NCBI GenBank assembly: GCA_036785705.1
Contig: JAWUZG010000051.1
Span: 17,326,501-17,390,500 of the forward strand
Reading direction: 5' to 3'
Source of the DNA: Acanthornis magna
Lineage: Eukaryota > Chordata > Aves > Passeriformes > Acanthizidae
DNA length: 64,000 nt
The position numbers and the translations under genes are program-made. Below the pieces are notes generated by a model that was not told where the DNA came from, did no database searches, and saw nothing but the letters and a program-made list of their open reading frames with translations. Shown here piece by piece: positions 25,186-36,870 of this stretch. Every line of letters starts with the position of its first letter. The stretch's first letter is position 1.

Positions 25186-25230
25186 AACTCGAATTGGAAA
25201 ATGGAATTGGAAAAAACTCGAATTGGAAAA
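25186..25230. repeat. Small tandem duplication of AACTCGAATTGGAAAA
   Basis: The 16-mer occurs at 25186-25201 and 25215-25230, with a partial copy (GGAATTGGAAAA) between them. It looks like a local slippage or duplication event. Confidence 0.8.
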
Positions 25231-26928
25231 AACTTCAGAATGTATGATGATTTAGAGCACTGAAAGTGCATGTATTCCAACTTTACAAGTAACACAACTC
25301 TTGCAGATAGAAACAAAACATCGTTCCACTTCTAATGGGATGAGACTCTGTGTAAAAAAGTATGAAATGCATTTAGAGTCTTGTACCCATCTTTTAATTT
25401 TTCCCATCAATCTGGATACTATATAAAAATTAGCCATTAATGAGAACAAAGACATTATGGCATGTAAGTACTGTGGCCTAAGTGAGTCAAAAGCCTTCTA
25501 TTACTTCTGAAATACAAGATTCCCCATCTGGAAGACTAGAAAATAACACTTGTATACCCTACAGAGGTATCTTCTTTCTCTAATTAAAACATCCTTAAGA
25601 GGAAAAGCAAACAATTGAAGCACCAGAATAAATCAGGGAAAAGCTTGGAAATAAAAAGAGAATGCACAGAGTATGAAATACAAACAACATTTCCATCTTA
25701 TTACCTGCCCCACTGCACGTTTTTGTGACTTTTTTTCCTACTTGTACAGTACTTTTCTAGCGTCTACAAATCTCGAGTATATAATCCCTCAAGAGGTAAG
25801 CCATTCATACTTTTGGTTATGCCAGTTACATTCATGAGCCTTACACTGGGAATCAAAGGACCACTCCTCACTAAGAATGATTTCTGAGCGGCAGCCTTTC
25901 ATTTCCTGGATTTTCCTGATGTTTCGCTTCTCAGTGACATTTTGTGTTTCTGTATTTTGGCCCATTGTTTCACGGCTAAAGAAATGTTCAGCACTTGCTA
26001 TCAAAAGCCATTTTAGCAAGCCAGTTCTTTAATACTAATGATGGTTTTGCTGGCTTCATACAAGGACAGATACATGCAAGCCAGGAGGATGGCTGAGGCC
26101 TGTGGAGACAAGAAAAGTCTAAAAAGTCTAAAATAAAGTAAGATATAACTACAGGCTTCTAAATCCATATTTGGATATCTTTGTGAGTTTAAAGCACAAA
26201 GAAAAGAACACTCCTCATTAAGATGAAGTTTTTCATTTTTCTTGAGAAAAACCCACATCATTTCAGGCTAAACTCATTCTAAACCTGAACCCACCACCAC
26301 CATTTTCCCTCTGATGTGTATTTTTTCCCCAGAATGACGTTTCTCCCTTATGAGAATGCATGGCTGTATACAGTCTCCAAAAACAGCTTGTCTTTCACAA
26401 AAAAATAGCTGACTTTACTGCTGTGAAGCAAGTATGCTTCCTTGTCTTTACTGGCTGCCACAGGATACCTCAGCGCACATGTAACACAGAGTGGATTCTC
26501 TGGAAGGTGACAATTCATAACACCCACTATGTGGAAATGTGTTTGTTTATACAGCTCTGCATGACAACAGATGATGGAGCTGTCAACATCAGTTTGAATA
26601 CCTGATGCCTTACAGTAGATAACCTTCTATGCTTTTAGTGATTGACTTGCACAGCACAAATTCAGCTCTCCAGAAATGGAAACTTCCAAAGTCAGAGGTC
26701 TGTTGATCTTCAACTTCTCACAGTTTTGTCTCTAGTCTTCCTTTCAAGCCTGGTATGCCTGGAATGTCCTTTCCCACATGGGTTTGCCAAGTCACCAGTC
26801 CTTATGCATTAAAGCCCATCTGGAGGGACCTTGAGTTGTGCTGAGACTGCTCATTTACTATACTTAGACCAGAGAATTATCTGTGATTATGCACAGACAA
26901 CATACTCAAAATGTCACAAAGATGAATC

Positions 26929-27622
26929 ACAGACCAGTTGAGGTTGGAAGGGACCTCTGAAGGTCATCTGGGCCAACCCCACTGCTCAAAGAGGGCCACC
27001 TAGAATCAGATGCCCAGGACCATGTCTGAGTGGCTATTGAATACCTTCAATGACAGAGGATCCACAACCTCTTCAGGTGATTTGTTCCAGTACTTGGCCA
27101 CCTTCACAGTAAAGTGTTTCCCGATGCTTAGTTTTTGCCCATTGCCTCTTGTGCTGCCACAGACCACTGAAGAAACCTTGGCTTGGTTTTCTTTACACCC
27201 TTCTGTCAAGTATTTGCACACATTAGTTAGATCCCTCTCTTCTCCAGTCTAAACAGTCCTGGCTCAGGCAGCCTTCCCTCAAATGAGAGATACTTCATCA
27301 TGGCCCTTTGACTCATTCCATTTTGTCCACGTCTCTCTGGTACTGGGAAGCCCAGAACTCCAGGTGTGGCCTTGCCAGTGCTGAATAAAAAAGGGTCACC
27401 TTTCCTTAACCTGCTTGGAACACCCCTAAGGCAGCCCAGGATACTGTGAACCTTCTTTGCAGCAAGGACACAATGCTGGCTCCTATTCAAGCTGGAATCC
27501 ACCAGAACTCCCAGGTCCTTTTCTGCCGAGCTGCTTTCCAGCCAGGTGGCCCCAGCACATACTGGTGCATGGGGTTGTTCCCTCCCACTTTGCATTTTCC
27601 CCTGTTGAACTTCTTGAGTTTC
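26929..27622 (-). mobile_element. CR1 LINE fragment, reverse transcriptase C-terminus and 3' end
   Basis: The plus strand begins with the CR1 3' end in reverse complement (GTTGAGGTTGGAAGGGACCT). Minus-strand translation gives KKFNRGKCKVGGNNPMHQY, EKDLGVLVDSSLNRSQHC and AAKKVHSILGCLRG, which are CR1 ORF2 C-terminal text. The frames shift between segments, so the copy is inactive. It is about 690 bp, 5'-truncated, in the same orientation as TSPAN9. Confidence 0.93.
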
Positions 27623-29636
27623 CTATCAGTACATGAAAACCATCTCCATGTCATGTTTATATTTTGGTTGAAGCAGAAGGAATTCACCTGAAATTAAACT
27701 GGGCCTCTCTGTAGCCAAAACCCATGAGACGTTATATTTTGAGCAGTAAGAGCTACCAAAAGGCCCTAGGCAACTTATTCTTCCTGCAAGGGCACAGTGA
27801 GATAGGTCTGTCACTCACACACAACACCTCTAATAGCTTATGCAGCCCATGAAGAGTTCACAATCTGGCAAGTATAGGAAGGCAGAAGACTTGCCAGGAG
27901 CCACATGTGAAAGCATAAGCAACACAAAAACAAAATTTCCACGTCTGTAAGAATGGCAGCATTTAAACAAACAGAGAAAAGCAGTTCCCCCTATATCAGA
28001 GGGATGTGTCATTCAACACATATGCTGGGACTGGTTACCTTCTTATAGTCAAGATATGCTGTTATCGCATGTGAATCGTGAGTTTCCTTTACCAGGTCTG
28101 TAGAATCAAAATAAATCTCCAGTTGCTGACTGTAAATCTGTGCCGCGTAATCTGCCTGCATTGTGATGCTTGTCATGATAAAATCATTCTGGGGTAATTT
28201 TCTTATATGAAATCTCAGTACTGACTTGCCTCACACAAGATATCTGACTGTGTAAATACAGGTAATCCTAAACTGCAGGCTGTGCTATAGATTTCAATAC
28301 AAATACGGATTACATGAACACATTGACTAAAATGATCTCCCAGCAGAGAGACAGCCATGGGATTTTGACCTTTTCAGTCTCTATCCAGAAAGCTTTCAAA
28401 AATACTTCTCATTCCACAAGTTGAAATAGTTTTTGCTTCAGCTGGAACACCCAAATCCACAGTCCTTGCTCACCTACCTTCCTATATGCTTCCATCTCTT
28501 ACCACATACGTCAAATGGACCTAAAGGGGCCTTCTTTTATTGCTGCCATTGTGAAATCCATCCAGCAAGACCTTAAAGTCAGGAAAGACCAATCTAACTC
28601 CCAATCTGACTTCATACGTGCGGACATGTTTCTCCAATTATCCTCTGACCTCAGACACACTACAAGAATACAGAACCCTATGCAATGATTGCTTTGCTGT
28701 TCCCAATGCACATCTGACTGAGGCTTGAGCCCTGTGCCTTGCCCTCATGAGCTCCTAGCTCATGCTTTTCTATAGAAATTAGATTACACTTGAACATACC
28801 TCTCAGCTACAAAAGGGAAGGCAAGAAAAAAATTAAATTGGTGCTAGGTTGTGAATCCTCCACTCCTGTGTAGTCAGAGCATTTTTTTCTCAAACCACCT
28901 GTTATTTAAGTTTACTGTTTGCATTTGCAGGGCTTAGGAAAAGCAAGTGATTCCTGTAGCAGCAACTCACATCATCACCTCCCATGGATTAGCATACTCT
29001 TGTATAGCTTAGTATCTACCTGGCTTCACATCTACCCTGCATTTCCAAGGCAGTTCAGCCACCTGCAAGAGGCACAACTCTTGTCTGCCCGCCTGCTTTA
29101 GGAGAGAGGTGAATGAGGACCGGAGTGCTCAACAGTTTGAAAGAGCCTGTAAACTGAGTATTAAATGAAAACAGCAGCACAAGACAATATATGATAAAAA
29201 GACTCATAGATCTGCACTCCAGACACAAAATCCAGCTCTGAACATAAGACTGTAAAGAGCCCATGGATTGCAGCAATGACAGCTGGAGAAATATCTCACC
29301 CCTCTCCCCAGATGTGGAAAAGGAATACTTTGCTACTTCTACAAGGAACCTTTGGAACTGACCTCTCATCTCAAAAATGCTTTTCTAATGGGACAGGGAC
29401 AATGCAGATTAAGTCACAGCTATTTAAAACTTCAACTTCCATCATAATTTAAATCAAAAGAAAGAAACTTTGAATAAGTCATGCATTTTAACCTGCATTG
29501 CTTTTGTATGCTTTACGCAGCTCCTTTCTGCAGATAGTTAATTGTCAGGCCAGTGGAGAATCTGTTTCTATACCCTAAATGGTTGTTATTTTCAGTATGT
29601 CAGAAAGCAGTGAATGATACGTTTTTATTTAACTTA

Positions 29637-29661
29637 TTTCTTTTCTTTTTTTTTTTTTTTT
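29637..29661. repeat. T-rich tract
   Basis: A run of T interrupted by single C bases near its start. Low-complexity sequence. Confidence 0.85.
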
Positions 29662-32600
29662 AAATTAATGGTAATTGAATTTTGGTAGAAATTGGCATTC
29701 AATCAAAAGCCACAATACAATATTTCAAAACTATGCACTATTAGTTACAGACTACTATGTTTACTGTGCAGTATGAATAAGAAACCAGGATGTTTTCTAA
29801 TCAAGAAACCATCATAGTTTTCACTTTAAATGGATTTATTTAACAGTGGCTGTATTACCTGTAGTTAAAGAACTGAACATTTCTGATGACCAAAGTCTTT
29901 AAGAATGTAGAAACTGTCACTCTTATATGCTAATACCTCATTCTCTATGTGCTCAAAAATAGAAAGCAAGTCTGTCTGCTTTTTCAGCTGCCAGGTTTTC
30001 AATACTAAATAAAATAGGTCTTGAGAAGAACTAAAAGAATAATCTGAAATGAAAGCTACTGCTGGTTTAGGCTTTCAAAAACTGGTTTAGTCTTTCAGTC
30101 AGCTTTACTTCCAGCTGCTAAGTCTTTCACCAGTTTTTCCCTTGCCTTCTTGCAGAAATTGACAGCAAGTGTCCACTCCTTGAATGTTTTTATTTAACTT
30201 ACACTTTCAGAGATTACAGTCATGAAATGTGCTGTGAAGATTTGGAATGGGTTTAGTTTTTCAAAAGAAGTTAAATGGAGTTAAATTAAAGGGTATATTT
30301 TTTTCTCCTCCAGCTTAGAATGCTAATTAACAAGTAGCAAAAATTGGAAAGAACTCTCTTGGCAAAGCATGAAGGAATTCTAATAATTCTTTATGTTGTA
30401 CTTATTCAAGTCCTTTGCCTTTTCAAAAATAAAAATTAGTTTCACTTTCCTCTTTATTTTTAAAAAAAGCCCATCTCCAGTGGTAGTTGTGCTGGAAGGG
30501 CACAAAGATAACAGAGCAGATGCTGTAAGGATTCACACCACAGCAGCAATGGAACAATATCTCTTCATGCCATGGTCAAAATAGCAGCATGAAATTAGTA
30601 TCACATGCAAATTCACTCTGCTATAACAAACCAGGAAAAATATTTCCATAAAAAGTAGCAACCTGGGAGTCACAGTAAAGACATTGGTCCATGCTGGTTT
30701 TCTAGACACTGTGGTCTGTTGGGATCCTCTCTCACTGCCAGAACAGCACTGTTTCAGTTTGCTCAGGTGTTTCTGTGGCATAACTGTGATGATTTTACAG
30801 TCCTACCTCACAAGTTCTTGTCTGCCCCTCGTAGTAGGGACTGCTTATGCGAGGTTACAGAAGGGACAACAAAGCTTGTACTGCATAGTGAGAACAAAAG
30901 TAATGAAATAAGTGATTTTTTCGCCTATAAAAGTTAGCATTTTGTATCAGTTTTATGTATCATTTTTACAAGTTAAGGTATCTCACTTAGCTTCCATGTC
31001 TGACACTGAAAGACTGGCTGTGGCCATAAGGAGCAGCTTAAAAGCTTTGATTACAGGTCTGATCAGAACAGAAGGAGAAGAAGAGCGAATATTCTAACTG
31101 ATAGTTCCATTATGCCATTATTAAACGAGCATGTGTGAGAAGAAAAAGGGGGCACATCAGTGAAAGACCCTGCGGGTTTTTTCAAATAAAGAAAAATAAT
31201 CAAAGTTGCATAAATAAACTTTCAATACCTAGCACAGTGAAGCAGCAGTACTTAATAGAAAATGACACTTCTTTGTTTCACAACATTAATGGAAGGTGTA
31301 AAATGAAAATTCGTATGGTATATCAATATGAAGTGATTAATTTACTTCACAATTTTTTGTGGAATGTTTCCTGGATGCAAACATTATTTGATCCTGAGGT
31401 GCACCACTCCTTTCCCCCTCTAAAACAATGCCATCAGAATCACTCTGGCATATGTCCAGCACATTTTAGACAATAAACGATAGCTCTGTGATGACCTCTA
31501 ACACTTTTCTTACCCTGGTCTATTTCTCTAAAAGTAGGTAGGATAAGGCTTGCACCATCCTTAGCACTGAGAGAATGAGAGCAATTTCCCTTTACACAGT
31601 TTAAAATAGAAATACAAACCTTGCCAGAATGATTTGAAAGCATTGGCAGATGGATAAAATATTTCTGAATCTGCATCGTGTAATATTTGGCAGCTAGCAT
31701 GAGTACTGAACAGCTGACTTTTATGCAATGACATTATTAATTATATCTTCCTTGCCAAACAAGCACCGTAACTGAGCCTTTGCAGCAGCGTGTCATCAGG
31801 CAGCTCATGCATGTCTGCTGAGCTGCTCATACGGTAAGTGATGGAGCTGTCCCATCCCAGGCCTCCTAAAAACATCAGCCTGACCCAGCCAAGCTCCCAT
31901 CTGATTGCAAGAGCTACTATATATGGGCCAAAGGCAGTGCAGCAACCAGAAGGGGGTGTGTTCCGCCCGTGTCATCAGACATGGGACAACAGCCATTCCC
32001 GACATTATTCCTGGCTTGCCAAGACCACCAACAGTGCAAGACAGTCATTCATGCCTACTGACTAATTTGCATAAAATTTGCTTGTAGGCTGAAATATCTT
32101 CATTTTGGACATTTTCCATTCAAGGGGTTTTTCTAAAAACTGGAATCTGCAGAAGCATCTCAAAAGCCCGTGTATGCCTGCAGGCATATATTAACTGAGC
32201 TCAGATCTGCAGAGTGCAAAACTCAATGAAAAGCCAGCTCTTGTTTCAGGAAACAGAAAAGCTGACAGAAGCCATCATGTCTCCAATCCTAACTGCCTTA
32301 AGCCTCAATTTTGTGCAAACATGGTGATCCTTCTCACTTCAAGGCAACATAAGAAATATTGGATAGATGTATTAGATAGATGTATAACTGTCTGCAACAC
32401 TTATAATTCAAACAAAATACTCACATATTCTCTGTCCCAAATCTCAACAGCCACTCACACACAGTAGCTATGTAAATCTATCCCTTTGACTTCCCTGTTT
32501 CATACATCCAAGCTCTCAGCAATTCTGCTGACTCCTGGAATCCAGTTCCTGGTGTTTCACACTGCTTCACACAGAAATTCCTGGAGGAATTTCATCTTAA

Positions 32601-34458
32601 ATCTGACAATCTCCCTTCACTTCCACACTAATTCCCTCCTAGGCAGTCAAAAAAAACAGGTGAGAGGAGCACATATTTGATTCCTACTCCGGCAGCCTAA
32701 GCTCCTAGCCAGCTATTTGCCTTGAGATCCTTTGGATCACACATAACCATGGAGGGGTGTTCGCTGGCCTCCAACAGACCTCCTACTGTGACAAGATCTG
32801 GCACATTCAATTACAATTCATACTTTGTGAGCAGCTCCACAATTCCATAAACTTGACTAATTCTGATAGCAGCTTATTGAAACAGGCAAATTAATAAACT
32901 GGATGGATGCAATCTTCACAGAGCCCTGAAGTAATCAAAGTCACTGGTAAGTTGTTTGTTTTTGAGCAGACTGTAAGCGTGCATATTTAGATGAATGATA
33001 ATGTACGGGTACAAAGAATGCCACAAACCATCATTGTCACCATCGCTGTCACTATCATCTCTATACTTAAACATGGAAAACATGCAGTATTGCTCTCACT
33101 TTCCAAATCTACAGATGGAACCTGTTTTGAATATCCAGCAAAGTACTGACTCCTACCATGGGGTACTCATTTTCCTCTTGCGCTGAAAACTTCTCCTGCC
33201 TTATCAATGTACTTCTTTGTTTGTTAACAATTATATTCAAGTATATGGTAGCGTATCTAAGTTCACAAGCTCTCTGTTCCATGTATTTCATGGGTCATTA
33301 CCAATACTGTATGGTAGCTTTAGCCCTATCATCATAATGTTAAAAATTAAAGCTGTATTAGGAACCAATATTAAACAGAAAATTAGAGCTGCATCTTGCA
33401 TAACAGGAGGACAGAGGATACAGAGAATTCTGCCACTGGTAAGCCACTTGTTACTGTTCTTGTACCTTCACATAGAGAAACTGTTCACACATCACAAGAA
33501 GAGCCTACCTTGTATCTCCAGAGGAGAAGAAGGAACAGTGAGAAGCAGAAAAACCATGGCAGGAGGCAGGGAATGCCAGTTCTTTCCCAAAACATCAGTA
33601 TTGACCAAAACAGCAAGAGATGACCATCACATATTGTGATCAAGGCTCCAAAGCCACCCCACACAGAAGAGGTTTACACACATCTCCAAATAAAAAGACC
33701 TTCCACATAACACAAAGCACCAGAAAAAGGGTGGAAACAAGGCACCATGACTTCAGTGGCTTCTTACCTGTTGGGGTTTTTCATGTCAAAGTGCACAACT
33801 GGAAATTCTGCAATACCTCAAAGTGACAATCCTGGCCAAGGGAATGGGCAGCAGTGCTCAAGGAGCACTTGCTTTACAGAGTTTCTCCAATAGACCCTCA
33901 GGTCAGAAATTTCCCTACAGACACATTAAAAGCATGAATAATGGCTCATATGGAAGCTGTTAAACTGTTCATGTCTAGGAAGAAGTCACTATTGAATGGA
34001 CAACTCTCTTTCAGAAGCTGAACTGATAGAATGTGATTTAAGACAATACGGTGATGGCTGATTATCTCCCTTCACACCATGCCAAGTTACGAGTGACCTT
34101 GACTTCCTACGTTCAAAGGATTTGCCTAGGAAAGTTAGTTACATGGCCCTAACCACAGGAATTGTATATTTTATTATCATGATTAAACTTTGTCATCAAG
34201 ATTCCTCTTTGTATGGGGCTGAGAAGAACTAGACCAATCTCTGATAACGGTTTTGCTGCTTTATCATTATGTTTTCAATTTGCTATTTTTGAAGTTACAT
34301 TTGCCTGCTCTTGTCAATAGCTTTGAAAAACACTAAAGAAAAGCAGAAATATAGTTCTAAACAGAGTTCTTATTGCTTGGGCTCAAATGTGTGACTTCAG
34401 TTCTGGAATTACTAAGCCACAGTTTCAGTTTAGAAAGGTGGAACAGAGTAATCTGATG

Positions 34459-34502
34459 GAATGAGTGAATGAATGAGTGAATGAATGAGTGAATGAATGA
34501 AT
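34459..34502. repeat. Microsatellite with 12-bp higher-order unit GAATGAGTGAAT
   Basis: Three exact copies of the 12-bp unit are followed by GAATGAATA. The base tetranucleotide is GAAT with GAGT as every third unit. On the minus strand it gives a chance open frame repeating HSFI. Confidence 0.92.
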
Positions 34503-35123
34503 ACACTATGTTGCTGTTAAACCTCCTGCCCAGTTGCAAAGAAACAGCTATTTAGTCTTAGCTAAAGCAGTTCCCTGTTTTGTCTTAGTAAAAACCAAAA
34601 AAACTCTGGTTCCAGCTGGATGGGGAAAAAGCGGAGGCGGACAATATTTAATCCTGACAATGTTGTGGCATTTTTATACAACACAAAATAGCCCTAAAAT
34701 AGGAAAGCTGAACCAGACCCACACAACTCTTATGAAGTGGGGAGGTGGGGAGAAACATCAATACTAAATTAGTATTAATGATTCGAGTATAATATAGAAG
34801 TCTGTGCTTTCAAATTTCAAGGGAAAAAGTGGTTACTAAGAAAGGCCTTGAATACATCTTAAGACAACATCTTAATGACCACTTTGGCAGACTCTCTTCA
34901 TTACTCAAATAAAAATTTAAGAGTCACAAATAACAGCATGCTCCATGCTGCAGCTCCTTTCCTTGCTCATACAGAAAGTGAAAATTACAAGATTGTGTGG
35001 TCTTTTGTGGAAAAATTAAAAAAAAAGATCTGTTAGCACAGCCTGCTGGTTTTAATCAAAACTACAAATAAAATAAACTTTACTTTTTCTTTCTGAAATA
35101 TTTTTCCTTCTTCCCTTTGGCTG

Positions 35124-35500
35124 CCCCCCTAGAGAAGCTGTAGACTATGACAAGGTCACCCTTCAGCCTTCTCTACTGTAAGCTGAACAAACCAACTGAC
35201 ATCAGCTGCTTCTCCTAAATGCTGCCCTTGAGATCTTTCACCATCTTGCCTCTCCTCCTCTGGACACACCCTAATAGTCTGAAATCCTTCTTATCTAAAG
35301 ACATCCAAACCTGCCCCCAGCACTGGAGGTGAGGCTGCCCTCATGCAGAGCAGAGCAGGACAATCCCCTCCCTTGCCTGGCTGGCAATGCTGTGCCTGAT
35401 GCATCCCAGGTTGGCCCTCCTGGCTGCCAGGGCACTGCTGACTCATGTTCCACTTGCCATCCACTCAGGCCTGAGGTCTCTCTTAGTCATGTTGCCGTTC
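35124..35500 (-). mobile_element. CR1 LINE fragment, internal reverse transcriptase C-terminal region
   Basis: Minus-strand translation of about 35370-35450 reads SALAARRANLGCIRHSIASQ, close to the CR1 ORF2 segment normally read as CALAAKKANGILGCIRRSVAS. The plus strand from 35124 to 35340 matches the downstream CR1 region in reverse complement (CCTCTGGACACACC). Neither true end is visible, so it is a diverged internal fragment. It is sense to TSPAN9. Confidence 0.87.
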
Positions 35501-36800
35501 TTGCTCTGCCCAGTTTTAAGCAACACAAAAAGAGAAGCGTAATTGCTGTGAAGAAATGCAACCCAAATGTCATGGCAGAGGCCATATAGCAATTACGTCA
35601 GGCACGCGGCACTCTCACCCTCGGCTTGTCATTTGTCTCCTGACATGTCATATGACCTCGGACTAGGCAGTTCACAACCTGAGCTGGATGTATTGCCTTC
35701 TTTGACCTGTAAAACTAGATGATCTTTGAACTAGCAAAGCATCTTCCTAATCACTCTGTAAGCATGCTGACTGCCTCAAACTTTCATCTACTGCCTCAAA
35801 GCTGTACAAATCAAAGTACAGATGTGGATAGGCATATATGTGGCTGATCGTTCTGTCAAGTACTGGCACCTTCTGTTTATTGCTTGTTCCCCTCCACTCC
35901 CTCTATGCAGAAGAAAATCCAGGACAATTTCCAGTACACTGGTTGTACAATGATGGCACAGTCTAGGCAAGTTGCCTCTGGAACTGGGTACATGGGGCTC
36001 AAAGAGGCAGCTGTAAAGCTAAACTGCCTCTAGACATGGGCTGGGAGGGCTTTCCTGTCTTAGAGGTGCACTTAGTGGCACCAACCAACACTAACTCAGA
36101 GGTCTTTCATTCAACTTTATTGACCAGCATAGCTTGCATGCTGTGGGAAAATCCTTAAGACAACTTGCTGAACAAAAAGTCACATTTTTGTGCAGTAATA
36201 ATGTTTTTTCTGCCTTGCCCCTCTGAATGAAACATTTTCTATGTTGTTTTCCAAAGCCACTGTAAAGGTTCCTCCATTCATTCTCACAGCCCATGCAGAA
36301 TTTTTTTGTGCACATGCTTCAACCATGCACATGCCAGTGGAGGTACATCCAAGATTAAGCCAAGATTAAGCTGAACCACCCGAGACAGCTCTCCCATTTT
36401 TCTGTAACCTCTGCAAAAAAAAGGCAGAAACTGAAAACGGCTACTAAGATTTCAAATTGAACAGCTGACACCACATAAAACATTGAAGGAAGACAGAGGT
36501 CAGAAATGAAGCAGGGTTAGCAACCATAAATTAAATGTGCTGAGATTCTTTGTTTATGCATCACTTGCTTTGTACTTCACAAGAATTAGATCTGTCCAAG
36601 TACATTTATAAGGAGGCAGCTCAGGATTAACTTCTGGCTAAATGAATCCTTTCTTGGTGACAAGCAGGATGTGGTGATTTCTCTGCTGCAGCAAAAATTT
36701 TCAAAGGCTATTTCCTTCATGAATTCCAGGAAAGTTTCTATTGGAAGATGGTTTCTTAGCTAATTTTCTAACAGTCCTTGTAAGAAGGTGAAATAATATA
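35501..36800 (-). other. TSPAN9: TSPAN9 long first coding intron, segment 4
   Basis: Intronic DNA between two CR1 fragments. The only structure noticed is a two-copy 11-bp repeat (CAAGATTAAGC, 36350-36371). Confidence 0.7.
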
Positions 36801-36870
36801 ATCATAGAATGGGGTGTGTTGGAAGGGACCTTTTAAAATTATCTAATCCAACCAACACCCATGTTTGAAA
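36801..36870 (-). mobile_element. CR1 LINE fragment, extreme 3' end
   Basis: The plus strand reads AATCATAGAATGG followed by TTGGAAGGGACC and then ATCTAATCCAACCAACACCC. This is the reverse complement of a CR1 3' terminus, about 70 bp long and severely 5'-truncated. Confidence 0.85.

Larger units (their letters stand above)
17220..26928 (-). other. TSPAN9: TSPAN9 long first coding intron, segment 2
   Basis: Intronic DNA with a (TTTTA)n microsatellite at 18628-18678, an A-rich tract preceded by AATAAA near 19.64 kb, and a small tandem duplication at 25186-25230. No gene, RNA gene or autonomous element was recognised. Confidence 0.7.
27623..35123 (-). other. TSPAN9: TSPAN9 long first coding intron, segment 3
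   Basis: Intronic DNA with a T-rich tract at 29637-29661 and a GAAT/GAGT microsatellite at 34459-34502. No gene or mobile element was recognised. Confidence 0.7.

Noticed and set aside
33217..33639. 140-codon plus-strand frame
   Set aside because: It starts at TTG, resembles no family I know, and overlaps another frame of similar length.
35700..35735. AACTAGATGATCTTTGAA, like a plus-strand CR1 3' end
   Set aside because: The flanking sequence does not continue the CR1 match, and the neighbouring CR1 fragment runs in the opposite direction.
36350..36371. Two tandem copies of CAAGATTAAGC
   Set aside because: It is a trivial two-copy duplication with no sign of function.
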